Assembly: GCA_015680685.1 (NCBI GenBank) | Contig: MNCI01009376.1 | Coordinates: 262,931 to 326,930 of the forward strand | Length of the DNA: 64,000 nt | Reading direction: 5' to 3' | Origin: Gnetum montanum | Taxonomy: Eukaryota; Streptophyta; Gnetopsida; Gnetales; Gnetaceae | Shown: piece by piece, positions 10,693-21,689 of the stretch | Layout of the letters: every line of letters starts with the position of its first letter | How positions within the stretch are numbered: position 1 is the stretch's first letter | Notes under the pieces: generated by a model | Database searches by the model: none | What the model saw: only the letters and a program-made list of their open reading frames with translations | What the model was told of the DNA's origin: nothing | Made by a program: the position numbers and the translations under genes

Positions 10693-12800
10693 TACCCCTA
10701 CAACTAAATGAAAACTTGTCCTCAAGTGAAGAAGAGGAAGAATAAGTTTCTTACAAAATATTGGGTAGGTATGGGATTGTTGACTGACATGCAATTTGAC
10801 GTAGATGGAATAGATAGACTCCTAAGTGCCCGAGTGTATGAATTACAATCTTTTACAAAATTGGGTGTTCATGACAATAGAAGAGAACACCTTGAACAAA
10901 ACTAACATCCACTCCTCTAGCAGCTGAAGAGCAAGGAAGAAGATTTAACAATCATGAGGAGTCCTCATCACATGGTGTTGTTGCTTCGTTTGTGAGGACA
11001 ATCTTGCTTTCAATCCATGCTTTTCATTGCAATCACAACAAAATCATGGACTAGTGTGTAATGTGTAACATATAACTTTGAAGTACCTTGTCTCATCAGT
11101 GGTTACATTTGGCTAGGTTGTGATTGTGATGGATGAATTCCATTAGTAGTGTTAGTAGGAAGACTAACAAATAGGGTATCATAAATGAGCAGTCCATTAA
11201 ATTTAAAAAGTTCAAATAGGATGAAATGCTTGAAGAGGATGTAAAAATTCACAATAGTAACAATAAAAGATTTCATCGAAAAACATTGTGAAGATGCACA
11301 CAATTGGATGTCATTGATGGGGTAAACAAAAGGATTTGATTGTAAGAGTGTCTAAGGATAAAGAACTTAACTAACCCAACCAAAAGATATGTAAGTGGAT
11401 CCTCCCCAAAGCAGGCATAGGCCTTTTATTTCCCTTGCATAACTTCAAACCAAGGAGTCTACGAGCTTCATGGATGATTAATGGTTATAGAAGGTTAAGT
11501 ACAAAAACACGAAAGAAACTACCTAAGAATTTCAACACATCAAAACAAGACATTGAATAAGAACATGAAACTGGCAGTGAGGTGAAACATGAAAAGCATA
11601 AATAGATGAGAGAGTGTGAAATGGAGTTCCTGATTAAGGTCACATGAAGTCCCTTGCGAATTTTATGGTTAAATGACTTGATAAGATCCATTCTTAGTCT
11701 AAACGAAATCCAGCCATGTTCAGTAACTTTGCATCACTATTCTAAGACTAGTCCATCCCCTTGAGACACAAGAGTGCTTCCATAGAACAACCACCATTCC
11801 TTATTAGAGAAGAAAAAAGAAGTAAAAAGTGAGGAAGGGACTTAGTTAGAGGGGACCTTTAGGCATGGGTAACATGTCTTTCTAGTTCCATAACCAATGC
11901 TTGTAGCCCATTTAGTTTGTCTAAGAGGTGTGCTTTGAATTCCATCATTTGTTTTTGAAATGGAAACTACACCATGCAAAGACTTATTCATTTATTATGT
12001 TTAAGGGGTGTGCTTTGAATTCCCATTATTTTTTTTATGAAAACCACACCGTGCAAGGACTTCTTCAACTTCCTTTTATTAGTTAACATGAAACGGTAAG
12101 AAATCCATGAAAACATACATGCATCTAAGTAAAAATAAAGACATAAAGAATACCAAATCCCTTTGAAGTCACACCATGCTCAAACCTTTGAATCCTTTAA
12201 AATTCCAAAAACTACCAAAGTCACAAATTCATTATAGTTTTATTAATGAAAAAGGAACTGCACATTTCCAAAATTAAAAAAACCATAGAGTTTGTGGACG
12301 GGTGGATGTTGTCGACTCATTACCTATTGCATGAAAGAAACCATGTCCTTACTATTAGTAACAAAATTCAAAGCTAGAATCCAGACACCAACAATCAAAT
12401 AACAAAATAGTACATACCACCATCAAGTAACAAATTACCATTATGCCTAACACTTATTAATAAAAAGTTAGAAAATCATACCAGAATAAAAGAAAATATA
12501 AAAGAAAGTGTAAAATATTCAAGAAGTATCAAATGTACTAACGATGTTGTAAAAAAAATTAGCAAAGATTAATAACATGAAAACAAGAAAATGTAAAATA
12601 AAGAATGTGTAAAAAAAAAGTTGCAAAACAAAAATGTGTAAAACAAAAAGGGTGAAAAATTGAGGAGTCGCTTGTATAGTTAGTGTGGATGGCCATCTCC
12701 CCCATGACTGAGTTGAAAGGAGGATATTTGAAATATGGAGCATGGTTGTCCATTTGATGAGGCATTTGTTGTATTTGTTGGCTTATGCTTGTGGAAAGGT
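10693..12800 (-). other. Element B noncoding region between integrase and 3' LTR
   Basis: No coding signal. Read on the minus strand it contains an internal CATGGGGGAGAT purine tract (near 12700) followed by a T-rich run, a block GCTTTGGGGAGGATCCACTTAC (near 11395-11415) and CTTGAGGACAAGTTTTCATT just before the polypurine tract. The same three landmarks in the same order occur in elements C, E and F, tying the families together. Confidence 0.6.
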
Positions 12801-13870
12801 TTGACTTGTTGTATGTTGACCAGCTATTTCTTGTTGGGATCTCAAGTTTGTAGATCATCATGGCCCCAAAAGGAAAAGTTTCATAAATTATATAAGGTCC
12901 TTTCCACAATGTTTGGAACTTATTTCATTGAGGCACATGTGTGGGATTCTAGTAGAGAACCTTATCTCCTAGTTGAAATTTTATATTTCTAATTTTAAGG
13001 TAATGGCACTTTTTGTTGTAGGCCCTATGCAACTCATTAGATGATAGGGCCACCAATCAATTTTCATCTAGAAAGTTGAGATTCATTAGTCTTTCTTTTT
13101 GTGCTAGACTTAAGTCAAGGTTAAGGTCACAAGCTATTGAAAGTCTATGGAGCTTGGATTGAATACGAAGTGCTGATAATTTTCCATACATAAGCTCATA
13201 GGAAGAGTAGCCTATAGGAAGTTTCCATGTTGAGAAGTAGGCCCAGAGGGCATCGTTGAGTTTCATACTCCAGTCTTTCCTATATTTGCTAATAGTTCTT
13301 GTTAGAATCCTTTTGATTTCCTATTGGTAACCTTAGCTTGACCATTGGCTTAGGGGTGGTATGGTGTTATGAGTTTATGTTCAATTCTTAGGTGTTGCAT
13401 GAGCTTCCAAAAGGTAGTGGATGTAAAGTGAGTTCCATTATCATAAATTAATGTATGTGGCACACTAAACCTATTTACAACATTTTTTTGTACAAATCAA
13501 GTAGCAGTAGAAGATGTATAGTCAGTAATGGCTACTGCTTCTGTCCATTTTGTACAATAGTCAATAGTGACTATGGTGTATGCCTTTTTATTTAACATGG
13601 ATGTGATGGGATCCATGAAATTAATGCCTCAGATGTTGAAGGGTTCCAGTGGTTGAATCCATTATTGAGGTCCTTCCATTCAAGCAATCATTTCACCATC
13701 TTGTTGCAACGTTCATAAGAGTAGACATATTGGTAAGCATCCAACAAATTATTGGCTAATAGTACTCTGCCATTAATATTTTAATGGCAGTGCATCTCCT
13801 AGTATAGTGGCCCTTGCAAGGACCTTCATGAGCATTTTGGAGAATATGCAATTGATTAGTATCAGGGACA
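12800..13870 (-). pseudogene. Element B integrase
   Basis: Zinc-binding start HEGPCKGHY near 13830. The core reads INFMDPI (first catalytic Asp changed to Asn), LIYDNGTHF (second Asp intact) and [10 protein letters not shown] (catalytic Glu position is Lys). The C-terminal part ends LWKGPYIIYETFPFG near 12890. Many in-frame stops. Inactive by both frame and catalytic residues. Confidence 0.75.
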
Positions 13871-14099
13871 CACCAACGAACCAAGCCATCAATGCATACC
13901 TTGTAGAGGTGTCTATTGATCTCTATGAAGCATTTTACCTAGTGAAGAAACTACTATTTCTTTTGGTGGTCTAGCCCTTGTGGCATCTCTTGGATGAGAA
14001 GATAAGTTAGAATGCCATCATATCAAGTAGGCTCATTGGAAAATTGTTTAATTATAGCCCTAGTAAAGAGGAGTTCATCAGGAAACATATCACATAATG

Positions 14100-14510
14100 A
14101 GCTTTCTTCCTCTTTGTTCTTCCATCATAATCGAGACAAGCGATTAGCGATCACATTCTTAGTACACTTTTGATCTACCATTGTAAGGTCAAATTTCTAT
14201 AAGATCACCAACTACCATATGACATGGGGGCTCACCGTTGGCTTGTTCATCATGAATCAGATGGCACTATGGTTTGAGTGCACAAACACTTTGTATCCAA
14301 GCACACAATGCATAAACTTTTCTAGAGCAAACACCACTACCATCAATTCTTTTTTTTTGTAGTGGTGTAGTTCAATTGTGCATCCACAATGCTTTTGCTA
14401 GCGCAATATATGTAATATGAACATTTCTTGTCATCCATCTATGTAAGCACAACTTCTAAGGCATAATTTGATGCATCCATCATAACATGAAATGGTCTAG
14501 ACTAGTCGGG
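14100..14510 (-). pseudogene. Element B RNase H
   Basis: Minus-strand frame shows MDASNYALEVVL, YYIYCASKSIVDAQLNYT, KELMVVVFALEKF and VFVHSNHSA. The usual TDH Asp is changed to Asn. It follows RT directly, as in gypsy pol. Confidence 0.7.
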
Positions 14511-14549
14511 TGCTTGTAGGATTGGAGTTTCTACAAGTCTTTCTTTTAG

Positions 14550-15330
14550 CTATTGGAATGCTTGTTCACATTCCACGGTCCAGAAAAATGAAGCATCTTT
14601 CTTTGTCAGCTTCAGCAATGGTTTTGCAATCTTAGAGAAATTCTCTATATGTCCAAGGAATGACCAAACATCTTTGATAATTTTTGGTTTGTGGGTTATT
14701 CCTTGGATGAGCCTTATTTTTTCTAGGTTGATCTCAATTCCTGCTTGTGATATTTTGTACCCTAATACAATGCCTTCTTGAACCATTAGGTAACTTTTTG
14801 CCAATTGAGCTACAATTTTGTCTCAATACATCATTTCAGTACATGCTTAAGGTGGTCTAGGGCTTGTTCAAATGTAGCTTCATAAGTGGAGAAGTCATCC
14901 ATGAAGACTTTCACACCACTATCAATTTGTTGTTGAAAAATGTTTAGAACCAAGTGTTGGAATGTAGCAGGGGCATTGCATAAACCAAAAGGCATCTTGC
15001 GATATGCATAAGTTCCCTAGGAACTTGTGAATGTTGTTTTGGCTTGGTCCTTTGATGCAATCTAATTTGGTTATAGCCACTATAACCATCCAAAAAACTA
15101 TAGTAGCAATACCTGATCGACAAATGGCAACAGAAAGTGGTCCTTGAATGTTGCCATATTTAGTAGCTAAAAATAAATGCAAACCCACCACTTGCCACCT
15201 TTCTTTGGCAAAATCACGAGTGGACTAATCCACTCACTATCCACAATGGGATAAATGAACCTCACCTTGAAGAGTTGTTCAATTTCCTCCTTGATGATCT
15301 ACTTTAGTTTAGGATTCAATCACCTTTGTG
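14550..15330 (-). pseudogene. Element B reverse transcriptase
   Basis: From the right: FIYPIVDSEWISPLVILPKK, KDHFLLPFVDQ, KMPFGLCNAPATF and the active-site motif VFMDDFST near 14895, intact here. The connection region (14550-14804) includes GYKISQAGIEINLEKI and FLGHIENFSKIAKPL. Several stops and at least one frameshift break the domain between 15190 and 14920. Confidence 0.78.
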
Positions 15331-15999
15331 GCTATCTCTTTAGCTTCATGACCAGATTAGTGTAGATGTAATGCTAGCATATCTTAGGATCAATCCTTAT
15401 GAGTTTAGGATATGACTAGGCAAAGGCTTATGACCATTTTTCAACCACATTCAACAACATCTTTTTTTGTTCGAGTAATATTAGCATTGATTATTATTGG
15501 CTTCCCATTTTTTAAGAACACATATTCCATGCTGGCCAGTAGAGTTTTTAGTTCAAAGGGCTCTTACTTAAAATTTTTAAGAATTTCCAACTCTTCCCAA
15601 TAGGTATCGTCATTTGCATCATCAAAGAGTTGGAGATGAACTTGCTCTAGTTCATCCATGCCTACGACATATGCACATGTCAAGCTCTTAATTGGTTCCA
15701 TGCAAAGTGTGCTACTCTTAGAATCAATGATCAGCCACTAGATGCCCTCCTATTTTGTGGTTGTTGCATACAAAAACCTTTGAATTTCTGCTTTTGGTAC
15801 ACACTACTTGCATATAGAGATGGATGCTCATTTCACTGCCTCATGTTTCTACACATAATTGCACCCTGTATCGTTGTATGCAATGCATGTAACTCACTTC
15901 TTCTCGATCTTTCTAAATGCACTTTCTTTAGATATTTCTAGGAAAAGATCTTTAATGCCCATTCTTGCATCAATAGTGCTTAGCCATGCCCTTTCCACG

Positions 16000-16457
16000 A
16001 TGATTTGGAAGTCCCCTTTGTAGTTCTCCACCTTGATCACTAGGAAATTAGTAGGATAAGATCACCCACAGATAGTGGTCACAATGTCTTCTACTAGTCC
16101 CAATGGAACAATGATGGATTAGTCTGCAAATTCTAATTTGATATTTCTCTTCTTTAAAGGAGGTAGGTTCCATGCAGTATACATCTCATGAGAGATCAAG
16201 TTGACACTGGAACTAGAATCAAGAAAAGCCTTACATGGTTCATTCCTAGCAATCTGCAAATAAATTAGAGGACTTCTAGGATCTGCTAACTTCTTAGGAA
16301 GGTTTCCAGCATGGATCCAATTAGATACAACATGAGTAAGCATCATAGCATGAATCATAGGTGATGTTTGGTTTGAAGGGGACTTAACAAAATTTGATAT
16401 AGAGAAAAATGAATGAGAAGGGTTGTTAACCATAAGTGTATTTGAGGGCTTAGGCAA
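16000..16457 (-). pseudogene. Element B aspartic protease
   Basis: Contains NEPCKAFLDSSSSVNLIS, where FLDSS stands for the LIDSG/A active-site motif, followed by MYTAWNLPPLKKRNI. It lies between gag and RT. The same region in element E is readable with the active site lost. Confidence 0.65.
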
Positions 16458-16539
16458 ACTGCGTGGTTGAAAAAAAGGTCTTTTCTTTGATCGAGTACCT
16501 AAATCACTCAGTTGATGAACCGGTTGTCGATTAATAGCC

Positions 16540-18871
16540 TTGGTAGCATTATGTTGTTGCGGTTGAGCTAGGAGTTTACCCTACATAGGTGGAGTAGGTG
16601 GTAGCTATGTAGAGGGAGGAGGAAGAGGTGCAGGAATAGGAGGAGGATAAGGGTAAGAGGTGGTATCCCTTCTTGTAGGTGGATAATGAGTATGATAATA
16701 ATTAGAAGGGTGGTAGTGAGATTGGAAAGTAGAAACATGACTCGAGGAGTCATGTGGAGACAAAGGTTGCTAAATATAATACCCATAGGAATTAGATTGT
16801 CGGTAAGGATATTACTACCTTCGTGGTGCCAATGCCCATGACTGTCATTGCTACCACTATTGATATTGCTCATATGGTTGCGGTGAAGTTCCACTTGGAT
16901 AATATTGTTGTTACTACTGGAACTACCTAGGATTACCTTAAGGATAAGGTAATCTTATAGGTGTTTTCCTTTCTGTAAGTCATGGATTCAAAGCGTACAT
17001 CCCAGACTCCTGTAAGTATGACACTATGAGGCAACATCTCTTAGGATGTTTATATTGGTAGACATCACATCCACCATCATCATTTGATTTACTTTCTGCA
17101 ACCTCTTCCATTGCAATAATTTTTCCCTTACCTTTTTGATAGGCATGTTCAACCTCCTTGTGCCTCCTGCACTCACAATCACTACCTCATTCTTTAGACT
17201 CTTCAATAATTTTTAGGACATCTTGAAATCTACTATCCATAGGGTCCCATAACTAACCAAACTTGTCCATAATTTCAAATTAAAATTTTGTAAGTGGCAA
17301 GGCTTTCCTATGCACCACCTCATCAAGTGTTGATTTTTTCTTACTATCACAAAATTGAACCTTCCTCTTGCAAATGGAAGGATCATGATTATACTCTTTT
17401 GCACTTTTTTGTTTTCTCAAATCATCTTCCTCTTTAGCTACCTGCTCAATCAATCTTTGGATATAATGGATGCTTAATTTTAATAGTCGCCCATGGGCAT
17501 AGACGCTAAGGGTTCTCCTCATTTTAGATCAAAGCCTAACTATAATGTGGCAAAGTTGATCCAATTAAGAATAACCATGGCCAAGGCATCTATGCATTAA
17601 GGAATAGTATTGACTAATGGCGGAATCCAAGGATTTGTGTGTTCCTTTTTTTCATCCTTAGATCTATCTTCTTATGTTGGACACTCTAGAGTATGTTTGA
17701 TATTTTTCATTAAATAATTTAAGCACTATACTTTATCATCTAATAGATTTTGATTCTAAGGATCGGTACCAATTTTCTACTTCTTTAATGAGTGTCCTTG
17801 GAAACAAATTAAGCTTTTGCCATTCATTTTCTATGTTTTGCAATGCACATGCATCTTGGAAAGCTTGGAGATGGTTTTGTAGATCTAAGTTATATCCCCT
17901 TTCAAACCTAGGGATATTGTTCATATCTAGTCTCTTGATCTGACTATCCTTTACATGCCTTGTTGGAATTCATACTACCTCTGCAATGTTTAGCATACTC
18001 CAAGTAGAAAGCAAAGGCTCATTGAGGCCTTAATTTTGGTGCCTATGATGCCCTCTACTACCTCTTCATTCATGGTATCATAGCTCTCTTGAATGAGTGT
18101 GCCCCTAGTCTTGCCTTGCCCAATGGTTGCTTTGATCATTTCGGTTCCATTGATCACCTCCATCATGGTCTCATCCCTTGTAGTTGCGATCAGAGCCAGA
18201 AGAAGATGATAATGACAAATGTGAAGAGGAAGGGGGACTAGCACCATCACGGTGCTTACTACCACCTCTTCGATGATCCCGATCATGATCACGATCTTGT
18301 TTCTTGTCTACATCCCTACCGTGACTTGCCTCTTTGGATCCTTCTTTGTCATTGGATTCATTCTTGCCAAAACTAGGATTGTAAATTGTGGACTACAAGT
18401 TTTGATTTTAACCTCCTTCACTAAAGTTAAAGAGAGGAATTTCACTGATTGAAAAATCCCTAGAGAAGGGCTCTCCACCATCTTTTTGGTACATCAAGAA
18501 TGAGGAATCATTAAATTCTTTTCCCTTCATAGATTAATAACATTGTTCTAACTAGCGATCCCTGAGACGTTGTGCTCAATGGGATGATAATCCTTGGCAT
18601 CACTATCCTACATCACGTACTCAACATGAAGTCCTTGGAGACCCTATTGTATAAGCATTTTTTGGAGCATTGCAGGAATAGATTAGTTAAGCAATAATGC
18701 AATGTTGCCCTCCATGTCATGCCACCAAAATTGTTCATCTTGGTGTAGGATGAAGGTGAAATTTGGTACATACTCATCAGGATGAGCATATACCACTCGA
18801 TATTGCTGAGGCATTGGTGGATGTACTCTATCAGACTTGAGTGAAGAATCACTCATATGAGAAGAAGACAT
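16540..18871 (-). pseudogene. Element B gag
   Basis: Gag begins near 18871 (MSSSHMSDSSLKSDR, then YAHPDEYVPNFTFILHQDEQ). The gag core includes LDLQNHLQAFQDACA and ENWYRSLESKSIR near 17740-17920. A lysine-rich linker precedes a zinc-knuckle-like CDVYQYKHPKRCC near 17040-17080, with the second Cys now Tyr. A Pro/Tyr-rich C-terminus follows. Numerous stops. Confidence 0.72.
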
Positions 18872-19031
18872 TTTATGTTAGAAAAATAAAAATCACAATG
18901 TGCTTCTTAAAATTGTCGTAGTAATCTTAAGATGTGATATGACTCTAAGGTTCATTCCAATGATTTGAATAATTTTACTAAGTCTTAGATAGCACACAAA
19001 ATAGCCAAAAGGTTCCTAGTAATAGTGCCAA

Positions 19032-19863
19032 TGATGAGCAATGAGGTATCCCTATGCCCAACCATACAAATCACTAAGGTATTCACATGTGATCCGGTCA
19101 AATTCCATGGACCTATAGTTTGATAGTCCACTAATCCTCTAGGAAGTAAAATGGGTGTTGAGAACGTTCGTGGTCTTCCCAACTACACTTGTCAAGCTCA
19201 AGGATATGGTTTAAGTGTAATTGAGGCACATGATTTTTATCATTTTGTGTTTTGAAAGTTTAATCACCTAAGACAAGAATGAAATGTATAGTAATTTAAT
19301 ATCTGATTAATCTATTACCTAGCTAGCCTAACAAAAATACCCATTTCCACTCTCTAGACACATCCTAAACACATGTAGCACTATTGGGTTACCAAATATT
19401 AAGTGTCTCTAGGTTACCAAGTGCTACATGTATGGTTGAAGTGGTCGTGCTCGTGTTCATTTATAACTAGAAATTAATTGCTTAATTAAAGTGCATTAAA
19501 GAAAAGTGCATGAATATTAAATGCATCAAAGAAACATTAATCTATTCTTAGTGCTACAAGGATGATCAAAAGGGTTTGTTTTTATTCTTATCACATTACT
19601 ATGCTCAGATACATTAGTGCTTGAAAAAAAATTTGTACACACTCAAACTCCTATTACAGGCACTTAGAAAATATTCTAACTTTGGAGAAAACAAGCTACA
19701 ATAGCTTCACTATCTATGACAAAAACTATGAAAAACTATATGAAAATTATAAGCTCGAGCACTATAAACTAGATTTATGGGCTAACATATACCCCACGAT
19801 ATCGGATATTTGATATTGTGTCTTAGGCTCCAATATTGGAGCCAATCAAAACATGATTCATCA
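19032..19863 (-). repeat. Element B right (5') LTR
   Basis: Begins TGATGAGCAATGAGG and ends TGATTCATCA. The minus strand immediately inside reads TTGGCACTATTACTA, a decayed form of the TGGCGCCGTTGCCGGGGA site complementary to tRNA-Asp. The TATA box region is mutated in this copy. Confidence 0.85.
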
Positions 19864-19868
19864 CTTGG

Positions 19869-20185
19869 TGATGCATAGTTAGCTCTCCTAATCAATGATG
19901 TCCATGAAAGTCTCCAAGAAAAGAAATCTTGTTGGTTGGTGGAGTTCCATCTTAAAAATGATGTACGTTTGTAGTTCTCATGTAGATGTGTGATTTGAGA
20001 TTCTGTTGTCCATAAAAAATTTCTTGAAGGATAACTTTTAACTTACATGGATCATCTCAAACATAAGGCACATATGGTGGTGGTCTATGGCTCTTCTTAA
20101 ATCATGACTCCATGGTTCATCATTAGGTTGTAGTTGGGTCATGATTTTGATTGGCCCTTGGGTTGTGGTTTGCTTCAATACCAAA
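19869..20185 (-). other. Element A leader with tRNA-Met-type primer site
   Basis: Remaining interior of A between nested element B and the right LTR. The minus strand reads TGGTATTGAAGC at its edge (20166-20183), 9 of 12 bases matching the initiator tRNA-Met site; the three differences are transitions. No gene seen. Confidence 0.6.
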
Positions 20186-20759
20186 TGTGACATCTTGTTC
20201 TCAGATGTCATGGAAAACATCAAATATACATTATATTAGACATTGTGCATAAGAAGATAATATATCAAATGCTAGATATATGTAACATTCAACATTATAT
20301 GTAAAGAAATTAATAGGAAAAATGTAGAAAGAAAGAGAAGAAAAATGCTTTATTAATGTAGAATAGTGTATCTGGATAATACTTTGGGTGTTCCTTAGGG
20401 TTTTCTTCCTTCAAAATCTATCCCTTAGAAGCAATCCAACACTGCATCCATGGTTAGGCTTATAACTAGCCAGAATGGATGGCTAGTCCTCTTCTTATCC
20501 TGCTTCACCTGGCATCTGTTACTTGCCTTTACCAGCTCTACAACTCTATGTTAATATGACCTCTAATGCCCAGGTATAAATACCATAGGTCAAACCTCCA
20601 AAGATGACCTCAAGAGATATGTTTATTATTACAATATGCCCTTTCAAGTCTTAATTACAACTAGCCCTTTTGGGTCTTATTACACTAATCTCAAAATTAG
20701 TTATCAAGAGACACCATCTTTGTTATTCAGCAACACCAATTGGCAATGGGGATGTTATA
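20186..20759 (-). repeat. Element A right (5') LTR
   Basis: Begins TGTGACATC and ends GGGGATGTTATA. Aligns along its whole length with 5495-6065, with many scattered, mostly transition differences. Confidence 0.85.
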
Positions 20760-20764
20760 TAATG

Positions 20765-21470
20765 AGTTTACAATGTTTTTGGGTTAATGCAGGCTTGTTT
20801 GGAGATGTTCTAATGTTTCAAGCTTTAGTTTAGACATCTCTAGTAGCCTAAGATGTCTTGTGGATTTAAGACATCTCACCTAAAACTCTCTAGCATTCTA
20901 AAAAGATGTCCAACATTATGGAAAGATGTCTTTGATGTCCAAAGGAATCTTGGTAATGACCATAGTAATTCAAGATGCAAATTCTAACTAACATATATTT
21001 AAAATTGAAATGCCAAGGGAAGTTGAAAGGTCACCAAAAGAGGGATAAATTGGTATAAGGGCCTAAGCTTGAAGGGAATTTGGGGGAGAGGAAGCTTGAG
21101 ATTTTTTCTTGAGAGGAGTGTTGAGCTCATCTTAAGTACTCTTTTTGTAAGCCATCTTTAAGAGAGTGAAAGGAAGTCATTCTTATATGGCTTTAAGCCT
21201 TGTGTAAAAGGGAGTAGTGTGAGGATATTGAGTATTTATTTATCCTTAAGACATTGCTTCCATTTATTTTTGTATTTCATTTCATTTCTACAAGAAAAAA
21301 TAAAGATCTATTATCTTTTGTAAGGATATTGAGTATTTATTTGTCCTTAAGACATTACTTTCATTTACTTGTGTATTTCATTTCATTTCTACAAGCAAAA
21401 ATAAATAAATATCTATTATCTTTTCTAAAGGACTTTGACATAAATTGAAGTTGACGAGGCTAGATCCACA
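20765..21470 (+). repeat. Rest of the gypsy LTR interrupted by element A
   Basis: Continues the sequence broken at 5489; together with about 5416-5494 it is the 3' LTR of the relic at 4060-5380. It carries AGATGTC/GACATCT words (20805-20950) and a TTTTGTAAG...AATAAAGATC tail like an R-U5 region. The 3' end is approximate. Confidence 0.5.
21222..21426 (+). repeat. Tandem duplication of about 101 bases
   Basis: Two adjacent copies beginning AGGATATTGAGTATTTATTT, at 21222 and 21323, differing by a handful of substitutions and a small TAAA insertion. It lies in the tail of the gypsy LTR and duplicates an AATAAA-containing segment. Confidence 0.85.
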
Positions 21471-21689
21471 TCAAATTCATTTAAGGACTTAGTCTTGGGT
21501 GAAGAGTTTGTGATGGATAGTGGAAGGAAATGAGTTAAAGCTTCCTCCTTTACAACACCACCCTCTACTTCCTCTCCTTGAACACTTCCATAGCCCTTGT
21601 TACTACAAACAACTCCTTTGCCATTCTCTCAGAAGCAATGGAAGTTGATACTTCAACTTTCAAACCTTTTGATAACCCTTCATTCAACA

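Larger units (their letters stand above)
9836..19863 (-). mobile_element. Element B: Athila-like Ty3/gypsy retrotransposon, nested in A
   Basis: LTRs 9836-10692 and 19032-19863 are flanked by CTTGG (9831-9835 and 19864-19868). Minus-strand order from the right: 5' LTR, decayed tRNA-Asp-type primer site, gag, protease, RT, RNase H, integrase, about 2 kb noncoding, polypurine tract, 3' LTR. All domains have stops or frameshifts. RT sequence style and the tRNA-Asp primer point to the Athila/Tat side of gypsy. It belongs to the same family as element E. Confidence 0.88.
5495..20759 (-). mobile_element. Element A: non-autonomous LTR retrotransposon carrying captured sequence
   Basis: Direct repeats 5495-6065 and 20186-20759 are the LTRs, flanked by the 5-bp duplication TAATG (5490-5494 and 20760-20764). 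Orientation is minus: a polypurine tract reads on the minus strand inside the left LTR, and a TGGTATTGAAGC primer site, close to that of initiator tRNA-Met, adjoins the right LTR at 20166-20183. Without nested element B the interior is only about 4.1 kb. I see no gag or pol in it. It holds a CCR4-like nuclease pseudogene, a 5S rRNA-derived piece, a GC-rich island and a tRNA-like piece. It inserted into the LTR of the older gypsy relic at 4060-5489/20765-21470. Confidence 0.85.
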